A program made the translations under genes and the position numbers. From Agarophyton chilense (lineage: Eukaryota > Rhodophyta > Florideophyceae > Gracilariales > Gracilariaceae), in NCBI GenBank assembly GCA_030374765.1, contig JARGXX010000021.1, positions 1-64,000 of the forward strand: a stretch of 64,000 nt of DNA, written 5' to 3'. The notes under the pieces were generated by a model. The model did no database searches. It was given only the letters and a program-made list of their open reading frames with translations, and was not told the DNA's origin. Shown in pieces: positions 10,643-20,973 of this stretch; the first letter of the stretch is position 1, and the number at the start of each line of letters is the position of its first letter.

Positions 10643-13600
10643 ATGTCGGACACGGAAATGGAATCCGAAAGTACTACCGGGATGAAAATCCCTCGTTTTC
10701 ATGGAACACGTGGTGATGATTTTGCCCTATGGCACCATCGCCTTCGTGCTGCATGCCGTGTTAAAGGTGTGTGGAACGTTGTGGAATCCGATTCTGGATA
10801 TTCAGCAACTACTGAAGCAACATCGGATACCGCTATTGATAGCGCTCGAGTTGTCGCCAAGCGCGAGAAGGCATGTGGAATCATAATATGCGCCTTGGGT
10901 GATGTGCCACTTCGTGTGGTCATGGATGTCGACGACGACCCAGCGCGCATGCTCGCATTACTTGATGCACGGTATGCGTCCAATCGTACTGTATCCAGAA
11001 TTGCTGTGCAGACTCAACTATTCCGTATGGGATACAATGGTCAGAATATGTCAGGCTATGTGGACCAGTACACGGCGTTATTTGCTCAGTTAGAGCGCAT
11101 GGGGAAGGATGCGGCAGTACCGGAGTCGCACAAAGCTCCCATGTTACTTGCTTCTATTGATCCCAATTGCACACTGGAGTCTACTGCTGCAGCTCTTCGA
11201 ACCAAGGATATCGCTGAGCTTACATGGGACTACGTGGCCACGACCCTCATAGATGAATACAACGCGAAACACGTGTCTGCAAGGCCGTCTGGACGTAGTT
11301 TACGTCGCAAGAAGAAGGGCAGGAAAAAATCTGGTCGACATTCTGAATCGACTAATCGTACCTGCAGTAGTGCAAACAACGAAGATGAGGAGTCTGATGG
11401 TCACTCCGACATTGAGTCTACTGCTCGTGCACTTGCTGCCGCCTTGAGATCGTCATCATTTGATCGTTCTGGATCGAGCAATGGACATCGTTGCGACTTC
11501 TGTGATCGCGATGGACACACACAAGATCGTTGCTTTATGAATCCGGACAACCCGGACAACCACTTGCCGCAGAGTATCCTCGATAAACTGTCGCCACAAC
11601 CCAAGCGAATTGGTGGCAGTAGTGGTAGAAGCGCCTTGAGCAAGTCTTCTGGAAAGTCTGGCAAAACCGAAATTGCTGGTGCAACTGTGGAAAGGACCAC
11701 TATAGTTCCGCCGAATGACCTGAGTACCTACGCAGACAACGGTGCGACAGTACATTGCTTCCATTCTGTTTGTGCGTTCGTGCTCGGTTCACTTGAACCT
11801 TGCGACGAAAGGACAGTGATGCTTGCCGATAACACATCTGTTACATCTAAACAACGCGGAGAGGTGATCATTCCTTTGGACAATGCGAACATACGTCTGA
11901 GTGATGCCCTACTGACCCCCGCTCTGGGATACAACTTGGTTTCAACCGGGTGTTTGGCCGACAAAGGTATTGAGTCGCTCTTCGGTCGTCATAGTGTACG
12001 TTTGACGCTAGAGTCAAATGGTTTTGAGGTGGGCATTGGTGATCGTGACAAGGTATCTCGCATGTACACACTGCCTCAACCTTTAGGGCATTCTGGTGTG
12101 GAACTTGCGCTTTCGACTAAGTCTACGGAGACTCAACTGTGGCACCGACGACTGGCTCACATCAACCAACGTGATCTGCAACATGTACACAAGTACGCAG
12201 ATGGAGTGCCGCACTTGTGTGACATGGAGGAGGTATGCCAAGCATGTCGACTTGGCAAGGCTCATAAGCTTCCGTTCCCAGGTCACTTTGAACATGCATC
12301 CGCGGTTGGTGACATTGTGCACTCGGATATTGTAGGTCCTCTGGAAAAGTCTTTTCCGGACAAGTTTCAATATGCATGTACATTCCTCGATGATCACTCA
12401 CGGTATGTGTTCCTAGGTCTGGTGATCCATCGCAGTGCTCTTAGTGATGTGTTTGTGGGTATTGCGGCAAAGTTTAAGCAGCTTGGAGGAGTGCATATCA
12501 AAAGTTTGCACTCGGACGGTACAGAAGAATATATTGCCCTGCAAGAGAACTTGGCAGCAGAACATGGCCTCACTTCTTTCTCTGCTCCATACACCCCCGA
12601 ACACAACGCTATAGCTGAGCGCATCAATCGTACCATGGTGGAAGCTGCTCGATCGTTGCTGATCCAAGCCGATCTACCAGAATGTTTGTGGCCATATGCG
12701 CTGAAACATGTTATCTTTGTGCGTAATCGAGTGCAACATTCTACTGTTAACAACAGTCCCTACTTTCTGGTAACTGGAAATAAACCTTTGTTGAAGCACG
12801 TGCGTGTGTTTGGATGCACTGCATTCGTGCTAAGGACTCTGCGTGGACCCAAGTTCGAGTCTCGTGCACTTGAGGGAGTGTACTTGGAGACTCTTGAGCA
12901 TGGTGTGTACAAGGTACTCGTCGTTGATAATGACGGTACTCGGCGTATTATTGAGTCACGACATGTTACTTTTGATGAATCCAAGTTCCCTGGCGCATCA
13001 TCTCTTGCCAACTACATGGATGATGAAAGTGCGTCAGATGCTGACTATAGCTCTGATATGGGATTATGTGATAGCATTGATGACGAATCGGATACCTTCT
13101 CCGTCGATAATGTTGAGGAGGAGGTGGTTCATGACGGATCCTCGCACCTGATTCCAGCACTCAGGCAGTCGGAGTCAGACTCCGGCAGCAATGAAGACGA
13201 TGCACAGGATTCCGAAAGTGATGACGAAAGTGCTGCTGATGACCTTGATACATCTGCCAACGCTGATACGGAACCACGCTACCCGCGGCGCACGCGCCGT
13301 CAACCTCTGATGTGGTTCATGGAAGGGTCTGCTCACTGTACATCGCAAGTCAAAGTCACCATTAGTGATGAGCCCTCACTCAAGGAGGCAATGTCCGCCA
13401 GTGCGGAGGAGCGTACCATGTGGCAAGCAGCCGTCGATGAAGAGTTTTCATCATTGGAGTCGAAGCAAACTTGGAAACCTGATGACTCTCCTGCTTCACA
13501 ACCACTACCAACTCACGTCATACTGAAGGTAAAGCGCAATGCTGATGGGTCAGTTGAACGTTTTAAGGCTCGTGTTGTAGCCGGTGGAAACCACCAAACA

Positions 13601-14944
13601 TATGGTCAGGACTACATGGAGACTTATGCACCAGTTGTTTCGTTCTCTTTGGTTCGCATATTCTTGTATCTGACGTTATGCTTGCGCATGTATGTGGTAC
13701 AGGTGGATGTGAAGACTGCGTTTCTCAATGGCGAACTTGAGGAAGATGTGTGGATCATGTCACCTCGAGGTATACCTGGCGTGACTTCACGATGCTTCAA
13801 ATTGCTCAAGGCTATTAATGGACTGAAGCAAGCGCACTTGGCATGGCACAACAAACTATGCGAGGATATGAAAAGCATATGTTTTGAAGAGTTACCGAGT
13901 GCACCTTGCGTGTTTCGCCGCCAAAACGAGAGCAATGAGGATGCGTTCGTGCTAGTTTATGTGGATGACTTGCTAATATTCACAACTTCTGCCATGGAAC
14001 GTGATGCGATTTTGGAGGAGCTTAAGTCGTTTTACGAGCTGCGTGTGGCGGACGAAGTGAACTTGTACCTCGGCGTTGAATTCAAATGGACTTTAGATTC
14101 AGATGGTCGACCTGTGTCGCTGTACCTTGGTCAGTCATTGTACACGGAAAGCGTGTTGCGCTGTTTCGGGTTTCAGCGATCCAAGCCGGCATGCACCCCT
14201 ATGGTAGAATCGTTTTTTACCGGGTGGACATCTGAGAAAGACAAATTCATCCAGGATACTCAGCTGTACCAGCAGATCATTGGATCGCTTTTGTATTCGG
14301 CACTGAGAACTCGGTTGGATATATTAGCACCCGTCCTAATCTTGGCTCGTTTTCAGAAATCGCCCACGGCCTACTGTCACAAGGCGGCAAAGCGGGTTCT
14401 TCGCTACCTTCGCGGTACAACTGGACATGGTGTGCACTATCACTCTGGCATGGTGAAACTGGAGGCGTACGTTGACTCTGACTACGCTGCGGACACGCGT
14501 GATCGCAAGTCAATGTCTGGTTTCTTAGTGAAGCTTGGCAAAGCGACATGTATGTGGGGCGCAAGAAAACAGGCTTCGGTGGCGTTGTCTACCGGCGAGG
14601 CCGAGTATTATGCTTTGACGCTTGCGTGTCAGGAGGTTATTTGGTTGAAGCGTGTGCTTAAGGAGATTGGATGGAAAGTGCAAGGTGCTGTGCCCATTCG
14701 TTCGGACAACCAGTGCGCCATTGACTGGGCAACTGGTGAACGCTGTCCGTCGGGTCGCGCTAAGCACATTGACGTTAAGTTGCACTTCGTTCGGGAACTA
14801 GTCAAGGATAGTCACATCAATGTGACGTACGTTCCAAGTGAAGACAATGATGCGGACTTGTTAACTAAACCACTTGGCCCAGGTCTTCACAACAATAACG
14901 TGGACCGTGTTGGACTTGGCCGACCAGTCGAGGAGGAGTGTTGA
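10643..14944 (+). CDS. gag-pol polyprotein of copia B
   Basis: A 1433-residue open frame starting MSDTEMESESTTGMKIPRF. Parts in order: capsid (about 10-230), a basic stretch, zinc knuckle CDFCDRDGHTQDRC (about 283), aspartic protease around YADNGATVHC, pre-integrase LWHRRLAHI, integrase core (HSDIVGP and the EHNAIAERINRTM tail), an acidic linker rich in D, E and S, then reverse transcriptase with VDVKTAFLNGELEEDV and YVDDLLIF, and RNase H with AYVDSDYAAD and ALSTGEAEYYAL. The order is that of Ty1/copia. It would make the capsid and the enzymes that copy and insert the element. The coding frame looks whole. Confidence 0.95.
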   Translation: MSDTEMESESTTGMKIPRFHGTRGDDFALWHHRLRAACRVKGVWNVVESDSGYSATTEATSDTAIDSARVVAKREKACGIIICALGDVPLRVVMDVDDDPARMLALLDARYASNRTVSRIAVQTQLFRMGYNGQNMSGYVDQYTALFAQLERMGKDAAVPESHKAPMLLASIDPNCTLESTAAALRTKDIAELTWDYVATTLIDEYNAKHVSARPSGRSLRRKKKGRKKSGRHSESTNRTCSSANNEDEESDGHSDIESTARALAAALRSSSFDRSGSSNGHRCDFCDRDGHTQDRCFMNPDNPDNHLPQSILDKLSPQPKRIGGSSGRSALSKSSGKSGKTEIAGATVERTTIVPPNDLSTYADNGATVHCFHSVCAFVLGSLEPCDERTVMLADNTSVTSKQRGEVIIPLDNANIRLSDALLTPALGYNLVSTGCLADKGIESLFGRHSVRLTLESNGFEVGIGDRDKVSRMYTLPQPLGHSGVELALSTKSTETQLWHRRLAHINQRDLQHVHKYADGVPHLCDMEEVCQACRLGKAHKLPFPGHFEHASAVGDIVHSDIVGPLEKSFPDKFQYACTFLDDHSRYVFLGLVIHRSALSDVFVGIAAKFKQLGGVHIKSLHSDGTEEYIALQENLAAEHGLTSFSAPYTPEHNAIAERINRTMVEAARSLLIQADLPECLWPYALKHVIFVRNRVQHSTVNNSPYFLVTGNKPLLKHVRVFGCTAFVLRTLRGPKFESRALEGVYLETLEHGVYKVLVVDNDGTRRIIESRHVTFDESKFPGASSLANYMDDESASDADYSSDMGLCDSIDDESDTFSVDNVEEEVVHDGSSHLIPALRQSESDSGSNEDDAQDSESDDESAADDLDTSANADTEPRYPRRTRRQPLMWFMEGSAHCTSQVKVTISDEPSLKEAMSASAEERTMWQAAVDEEFSSLESKQTWKPDDSPASQPLPTHVILKVKRNADGSVERFKARVVAGGNHQTYGQDYMETYAPVVSFSLVRIFLYLTLCLRMYVVQVDVKTAFLNGELEEDVWIMSPRGIPGVTSRCFKLLKAINGLKQAHLAWHNKLCEDMKSICFEELPSAPCVFRRQNESNEDAFVLVYVDDLLIFTTSAMERDAILEELKSFYELRVADEVNLYLGVEFKWTLDSDGRPVSLYLGQSLYTESVLRCFGFQRSKPACTPMVESFFTGWTSEKDKFIQDTQLYQQIIGSLLYSALRTRLDILAPVLILARFQKSPTAYCHKAAKRVLRYLRGTTGHGVHYHSGMVKLEAYVDSDYAADTRDRKSMSGFLVKLGKATCMWGARKQASVALSTGEAEYYALTLACQEVIWLKRVLKEIGWKVQGAVPIRSDNQCAIDWATGERCPSGRAKHIDVKLHFVRELVKDSHINVTYVPSEDNDADLLTKPLGPGLHNNNVDRVGLGRPVEEEC

Positions 14945-15611
14945 GGTTTGGTCGACTGTGCCCCCAAGCCCTTTGGAGTGTTGGAAATAGTGGAAAACAA
15001 AAAGTGGATTTAAGCATGGGCACTTTTGGGCACCCTCCGCGGAAAAACGCATATGCGCCTCATCTCAATCTCAACGTGAAACGGCCATCTTATTGGCTAC
15101 TGCAAATGCCCTCATGCAACGTGGTATGGACAAGTGGTCTGGTCCTAATGGGGCGTGTTGGGGCTTCGGCCCAAGTGAAGCGATTTGATTGGACGAGAGC
15201 GCTGAATGAGCACGGGCTATGCAGTTGGAAAGAATGGGGGAATGTGGGCTGGATACGGGGTTTGGCCGTAACAGCCGAATCTGGGCTGCGCGGGGTGGTT
15301 GGCACTGGGGCACCACTTTGGATGATTTTTTGAGTTTTTATTTGATATGCTTCATGTTTGAAATTGTTTTGGCGCGCAACTCCTCGTCGCACAGTGGCAA
15401 GGTGTGAGACGTGGGTGACCCGCCGACGGTCAGCACCGGCGGCGGAACTGCGTGCGAGGTAGATATAGTTTTCAATGACGGTCGCCAACGATCGAAGTAA
15501 ATTGTCAAGGCTGACTACCTTCCTTTGTTTCTCTTTTTTTTTTTTTCTCTTCTTCTCGTCTTTTCCCCCTCTTCTTCCTTTTCCTTTACCTAACCTGCGC
15601 TCACGTTGTGA
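14939..15611 (+). repeat. 3' LTR of copia B
   Basis: 673 bp, a direct repeat of 9057-9729. The U3 module lies at about 15041-15122. Its end (TTGTGA at 15606-15611) joins an A-type LTR fragment at a point where the A LTR itself has TTGTGA, so the join may have formed by recombination at this short shared motif. Confidence 0.9.
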
Positions 15612-15888
15612 AGACGTGTACATAATACACCAGCTGGACATCCTGAACAGCGTGCACAATAGTACAAGTAGACCACGTACACACGTGTACTCCAGAAAAT
15701 CCCAAGAGTGCCATACCACTTGTACACACCACATTGCATGTGCACATTTGCAGTAGCCAATCACAGCCCGAGTTCACGTTGAGATCCGACTGACACGCAT
15801 ATGCGCTTTTCCAGAGGCCCCCGCGAAAACAGCCCATGCTCCCCTGCACTTTTGGTTTTCAGTGACAGCACACGGTCAACAGCCAACA
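15612..15888 (-). repeat. Fragment of a copia A-type LTR (U3 part)
   Basis: Matches 2090-2364 with more differences than the two A LTRs show between themselves, so it comes from an older or diverged copy. It begins TGTTGGCTGTTGACC in minus orientation at 15888 and is cut at 15612 by the end of the copia B LTR. At 15889 it joins pol sequence of copia C. Confidence 0.8.
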
Positions 15889-17482
15889 TGAACGTAACAA
15901 AGTATCTGGCACCGCCCAAGGATGGGACCTCAATCGGACCACTCATGTCGGAGTGCACAAGTTCAAGTAACTTTGTAGCACGACTATGGGATAATTTTGG
16001 AATGGCAGTGCGATGAGATTTCCCAAGAACGCAGCCTTCACAATTCGCAGATGCATGTTTACCACTAAGGCTAACACCTTTAACCACCCCGCGATCTACC
16101 ATCGACCTAATCCCAGATGTGCTGACATGAGCAAGGCGCTCATGCCACACGTTGACCTAAGTGTACAAAGCAACTTCGGAAATTTTATTTGAGGATTTGG
16201 GAGGGTCGAGGACTAAATCAAGGCTGTAAAGTCCATTGCGGAGGGTACCTGTCGCGACCACAGATGAGTCGGACTGACGCACAAGGTGCATGTAGGTGTC
16301 GAAAATTTGTGAGCTTATCCCAAGCTTACCCATGGCAGAAGTGGAGAGTAACTGGTAGCGTAGAGCGGGGACGTGCAGCACATTGCGAACAAGGCAGTTG
16401 ACGGTAGAGCCGTTGTTGCGAACAGTAAATGCGACGTCGCCGCGGCCGACAATTGATGTGGAGAAACCAGCACCAAAGGTAAGCTGCGTAGGGGAAGCCA
16501 ATTTTTCATAGGTGGTGAATGCAGAGCGGTCGTAGGTGAGATGTGAGGTGCAGGCAGAGTCAACGATCTAGGCGCGGGAGCGAGGCGTAGGCGATTCAGA
16601 CGAGTGCAACGCGACGTTTGGTGAAGCTTGAAAGCTGACTAGACACACAAAGTCACTCGAGGGGACATCGGAACTGGTAGGAGACTGCTTTTCAATAAGG
16701 GCTTTGTTAGCAGCATCCAAATGCACACGAGCTGGATGACCCGGAGGAGCGAAGTGGGGGTACTTGGTGTAGCAAGGGCTGCTTTCACGATGTTTTCCAC
16801 AATGAACACAAATCTCTGTAGAGCTCTGGGAACGCTTCTTAGAGGCTCTATAGGCAATCAAGGCAGCATTCTCTGACTTTCGGAGTGCATCGGCATCACG
16901 GGCTACGTGGCGCTGCTCTTCCTGGATGCAACGACTTTGGACAAACTCGAAAGTGAAGTGATCGTCGTCGATGTGGGAGGCGTCCAGGGCGGAAATGAGA
17001 CTGTCGAAACGATCGGGAAGTCCATTGAGCAGAGCCATAGCCATCTCTGAGTCTTCGATAGGGACGGACATGGACTTGAGAGTGGCAGCGAGCTGGCGAA
17101 TGCGAGCAGCAAAGGGGAGAACCTTTTCGTTGTCGATCATTTTGGCGGTGTAGAAGCGACGACGAGCGGCGAGCTTGTTGAGCAGAGTGTGTTTTTCGAA
17201 TATGTCACAGATGAGAGACCATATTTCCTTTGCGGAAGCGGCATGCTGAACTTGTTCGAGGTGATCATCAGAGAGAGTGAGACCGATGATAGCCCTTGCC
17301 TTGTTATCGCCCCTAACCCAAGCGGAGAATTCTGTAGAATCGCTGTTTGGAGGAAGCTCATCGAGATAGTGGTCGGACTCTCTGAATGAGAGAACGAACT
17401 GGATACGAGTTTTCCAAGTATGGAAGTTGAACTCTGAGAGTTTCCCGATACGGAGGAGTGAGGTTGAGGAGTCTGAAGCCAT
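15889..17482 (-). pseudogene. gag and 5' pol remnant of copia C
   Basis: Gag starts MASDSSTSLLRIGKLSEFNFHTWKT at 17482, with the copia capsid pattern (DNKARAIIGLTLSDDHLEQV is close to copia A). Further on are a cysteine-rich knuckle region (CVHCGKHRESSPC), a protease-like part, and the pre-integrase/integrase zinc region (MWHERLAHVSTSGIRSMVDRG, CEGCVLGKSHR, LELVHSDMSGPIEV). It is a broken fossil with a few breaks. Gag and integrase resemble family A more than B. Confidence 0.85.
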
Positions 17483-17670
17483 TTTGCAAAACGTGTTGAG
17501 ACCTTGGTAGTGAAGCAGACAGTGAGCAGAGAAGACTTTGTCAAATTGATAATGGAATACAAGATGACAAGAAGTGAGGATTATTTATTGTGTCTGCGTT
17601 TGTGGTGCCTGTCTCGATCGTGTCGAGTGAGGAAAATTTTGGAACATCCTTGACAAGGGGTGATGGTACG

Positions 17671-18356
17671 TCACAACGTGAGCGCAGGTTAGGTAAAGGA
17701 AAAGGAAGAAGAGGGGGAAAAGACGAGAAGAAGAGAAAAATAAAAGAAGAGAAACAAAGGAAGGTAGTCAGCCTTGACAATTTACTTCGATCGTTGGCGA
17801 CCGTCATTAAAAACTATATCTACCTCGCACGCAGTTCCGCCACCGGTGCTGACCGTCGGCGGGTCACCCACGTCTCACACCCACGTCTCACACCTTGCCA
17901 CTGTGCGAAGAGGAGTTGCGCGCCAAAACAATTTCAAACATGAAGCATATCAAATAAAAACTCAAAAAATCATCCAAAGTGGTGCGCCAGTGCCAACCAC
18001 CCCACGCAGCCCAGATTCGGCTGTTACGGCCAAACCCCGTATCCAGCCCACATTCGCACATTCTCTCCAACTGCATAGCCCGTGCTCATTCAGCGCTCTC
18101 GTCCAATCAAATCGCTCCACTTGGGCCGAAGCCACAACATGCCCCATTAGAACCAGACCACTTGTCCATACCACGTTGCATGAGGGCATTTGCAGTAGCC
18201 AATCAGATGGCCGTTTCACGTTGAGATTGAGATGAGGTGCATATGCGTTTTTCCGCGGAGGGGGCCCAAAAGTGCCCATGCTTAAATCCACTTTTTGTTT
18301 TCCACTATTTCCAACACCCCAAAGGGCTTGGAGACAGAGTCGACCAAACTTCAACA
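17671..18356 (-). repeat. Solo LTR of the copia B type with 5-bp target duplication
   Basis: A 686-bp LTR starting TGTTGAAG (18356) and ending CGTTGTGA (17671) on the minus strand. It is flanked on both sides by GTACG (17666-17670 and 18357-18361), a perfect 5-bp target duplication. No internal sequence remains, so the element collapsed by LTR-LTR recombination. The target was the leader of copia C. It fixes the B-family LTR ends as TG...GA, not the usual TG...CA. Confidence 0.93.
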
Positions 18357-18841
18357 GTACGCTGTCGATCTTGACGTCCTTCGCATTTCTTTGAGTTTCG
18401 GTGCTGGAGGAGCTGCTTTGGACCGAAAACCTTGAGACTGCAAAGATTGCAAACTGGAAAAGATCGAATAGATGGAGCCTTGGGAACCGGAGGAAGCCTT
18501 GGAAGTGACTTGGAGTGTGGTAGAGCAGGAGCGGAAACAAAAGCAGGAGGAGGAGGATAGAATTTTCGGGGAAGGCAAACCTTGGTGGGCACACAAAAAA
18601 GCTTGATGAAGGTAGGCTGTTGGATGTTGAAGGGTGTTGGGTGTTGTGGAGCGGGAGAACCGGAGGGAGTGGTTGTTGTGGAAGATATGTTGCCGCCTTC
18701 TCCGTCAGATTCTATAGCAGAGTCGTCGATAAAAAGGTGGCGGGGACGAGCGTTGGGGTTCTTGAAGATGAGTTGCCGGATGAAGGGATCACAACTGCGA
18801 ACCTTGATGCCGCGCTTGAAGACGGAGTAAGAGATAGGCAC
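18357..18841 (-). other. Open frame in the leader of copia C with a C2HC zinc-finger-like motif
   Basis: Minus-strand frame starting MPISYSVFKRGIKVRSC, about 160 codons before it meets the solo LTR. It has a Ser/Thr/Pro-rich middle and then CNLCSLKVFGPKQL, with a histidine and a further cysteine (C-x2-C-x12-H-x5-C), like a short zinc finger. It sits between the primer site and gag of copia C. It could be a leader-encoded protein, a captured host fragment, or chance. I do not recognise a family. Confidence 0.35.
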
Positions 18842-19150
18842 TGGGGGCTAGTTAGCAAGTGCAAGCGAAGAAGTGAATGTGGGAAGGAACGTACTGTTGC
18901 GACGAAGCCGGCTGCAAGACAAACCGAAGTGAGTAGTGCAGAGACGAGAGCGAAGCAACGGAGCGTGGCGGGCCGCAAGACAGACCGAAGTAAGTACAGG
19001 CGGAGACGAACACTTGAACGCTGGGAAACCACTTCAGCTGGACCTTGCTTTACACTTGATGGAGGTGTAGCTTAGGAACCTTGGCGGCAGCCTGGGTTGG
19101 GATGGGGTAAGACGGAGCGAAGCGGAGTGAAACGGTAGAGCGAAAGCGAA

Positions 19151-19164
19151 GCTGGGCGCATAAC
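19151..19164 (-). other. Primer-binding site of copia C
   Basis: Plus-strand GCTGGGCGCATAAC is the same half-tRNA iMet site as in copia B, oriented for a minus-strand element and next to the probable 5' LTR. Confidence 0.65.
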
Positions 19165-19463
19165 ATATTGAAGGAAAATGGTTGAGAGCGAAGAGGGAGA
19201 CGAGGAGAGGAGAGTTGTCTGAGTTTACTTTGAGCGAGGGGGTGGAGAGTATAAGTAGACTCTCCGACCCAAGAGGTTCCGTTACATTCAAACATTTGAA
19301 TAGTTACGGCTTTGTGATCTGGAGATGAGATCACGGGCTGATCCAGATGTAGACATGGAGAACTTATACACGTGGACAGCTAGTGTAAACTGCTGAGTAC
19401 TAGGGTGACATAAACACTGACATAAGAGACATCTGCAGTGACGTAGTGACAACTGCGTCAACA
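19165..19463 (-). repeat. Probable 5' LTR of copia C
   Basis: About 299 bp between the primer-binding site and a TGTTGACG start (minus strand, 19463). It has a TATA-like CTTATACTCTCC and a pyrimidine-rich U5-like end. No second copy is in the window, so the outer boundary is an estimate. Confidence 0.5.
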
Positions 19464-20194
19464 TGTCAAAGTGACAAACTAAGTAACGCTTATACTACAA
19501 GCACAAAGTGCATTAAGTAAGTAACTAAGAGAATAAAAGCTAAGTAAATAAGCATTACTAACATTAAGTGCATTAAAGAACAAGGGGGATCGTCTTGAGT
19601 GATCGAATTTACTCCCCAAAAGCGTGGAGATCTGCAAGGGTACATAAGCCCATGAAACTTTGCAGCACTTGAGAATTAAGAAAACCAGCTATGCAAAGCA
19701 GGGAAGGAAGGAAAAGCCGTGCAGTGTGACTTCTTCAGTGATGGAACGACACTCAGCGATTCGGGGACACAAAGCGCGAACTTGTTGAAGGTGAGACTCC
19801 CCAGTATTCGTGGCAATACCGATAACTGGCCTGAGGTATGTATAGTACCAAAATGTCAAACCCATGCTGGAGATGCATCTGAAGACGCTGTACGCAGGGA
19901 GAAGCTGCATTTGTGGAACGAGTTCACCTTCCTTGTTTTTGAAAAGGTCTGAAGAGTTTCTAATCTCGTTATTCGCGCGGGCAATGTGAACTTTTTACCG
20001 AGGCTCGACATGACAGTTGCCGACCAGTTGGAAGAGCGACCGACGTGCGGTCTAAAAGAGCACGACAGCTATTATGAATAACCGCATTGTACCATGCCGT
20101 CAAAAAAGCCCAACGAACCGAAGAAAGGAGGGACGATTCGTGACCTAGGAAAATAAGCCCGTCGTGGCGCTTCGCACTATTCTGATGAGGAATC
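19464..20194. other. Spacer between copia C and the gypsy element
   Basis: AT-rich, with only short frames on both strands (such as 19719-19952). I see no recognisable gene, RNA or repeat in it. Confidence 0.5.
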
Positions 20195-20849
20195 CTTTAT
20201 AGTATCCGCTCTAACGAAGAGAGCATACACCTGCGACACTGTTCGGGACTGCCAAATGGGTGCTTGCGGCTAAGGGGAAGATGAGGTAGAGTACAACACT
20301 AGCGAAATAGAATGGGGATTGTAAGGCCCCACTCGCCCATGAGGGTGGTTGGTACTATGCAACGGACAACTACTTGTGGTAGCTCGCCCGGATCTCTGTT
20401 TATGGAATCCTGAACAAGGAACAAGACAGTTGGTAAGCCCGTTGTTCTCTCCTTTACTTTGGAGTCGGCGCTTTTCTCTGTACCATATATACTGTGCACA
20501 GGGGTGAGCGCCGCACATAATAGTATCTAGATACAAACTTGTTAGCCAATTAACCTCTCTACAGTACGGGATAACTAGCTCTAAATTGACTCCCGCCTAA
20601 GAAGGTTAGGATTGGTTGCCACGTGGCTACCCACTATATACGCCGTTGCCAAGCCGGTATTTCTCTATAAAGGGTCGAATCGGATGCGCCGTTGCAAACT
20701 GAGATTCCTTTTGTAACAAACCACCTCGCTGGCTATCTGCTCGATGCCATTTCATTACTTCATCCCAGCCGTTGTACTCACCTATGAGTATCATCGTACT
20801 TAGAAAATAAAAATTTCCATCGGCATTCTGACAGTATTAGAATGCTACA
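20195..20849 (-). repeat. 3' LTR of the gypsy element
   Basis: Direct repeat of about 27820-28471 with many substitutions and small length changes. In element orientation it begins TGTAGC at 20849. The outer end near 20195 is approximate, and I could not identify a target duplication. Confidence 0.75.
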
Positions 20850-20973
20850 CATCCTCCCTGTTAGGCGCGAAGCACGGGCCACGCAAGACGTCTTTATATA
20901 CCCGAGCATGCATCGGCATTCCGAAATTTCCTTGTCTTCTTCTCTCACATCCTTCTTTTGAAGAGAAAGCTGA

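Larger units (their letters stand above)
9057..15611 (+). mobile_element. Complete-looking Ty1/copia retrotransposon, family B
   Basis: Parts: 5' LTR 9057-9729, primer-binding site 9730-9743, leader to 10642, one gag-pol frame 10643-14944, purine tract, 3' LTR 14939-15611. The LTRs are both 673 bp and differ at roughly nine or ten positions, several of them in a T-rich run, so the copy is young. It looks whole as a fossil: I see no break in the coding frame. The right LTR abuts an A-type LTR fragment, so no simple target duplication can be read. Confidence 0.93.
15889..19463 (-). mobile_element. Truncated Ty1/copia element, family C, split by a solo LTR
   Basis: Minus strand: probable 5' LTR 19165-19463, primer-binding site 19151-19164, leader (19150 to 17483, interrupted by a B-type solo LTR), gag from 17482, protease region, and the start of integrase, then lost at 15889. 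About 4 kb of pol and the 3' LTR are missing, and the remainder has a few breaks. It is older than A and B, since a B LTR landed inside it and had time to collapse to a solo LTR. Confidence 0.82.

Noticed and set aside
15090-15764. 224-codon minus-strand frame across the B LTR and A fragment
   Set aside because: It crosses the junction of two LTRs, and the same frame recurs in every B LTR, so it is an LTR shadow.
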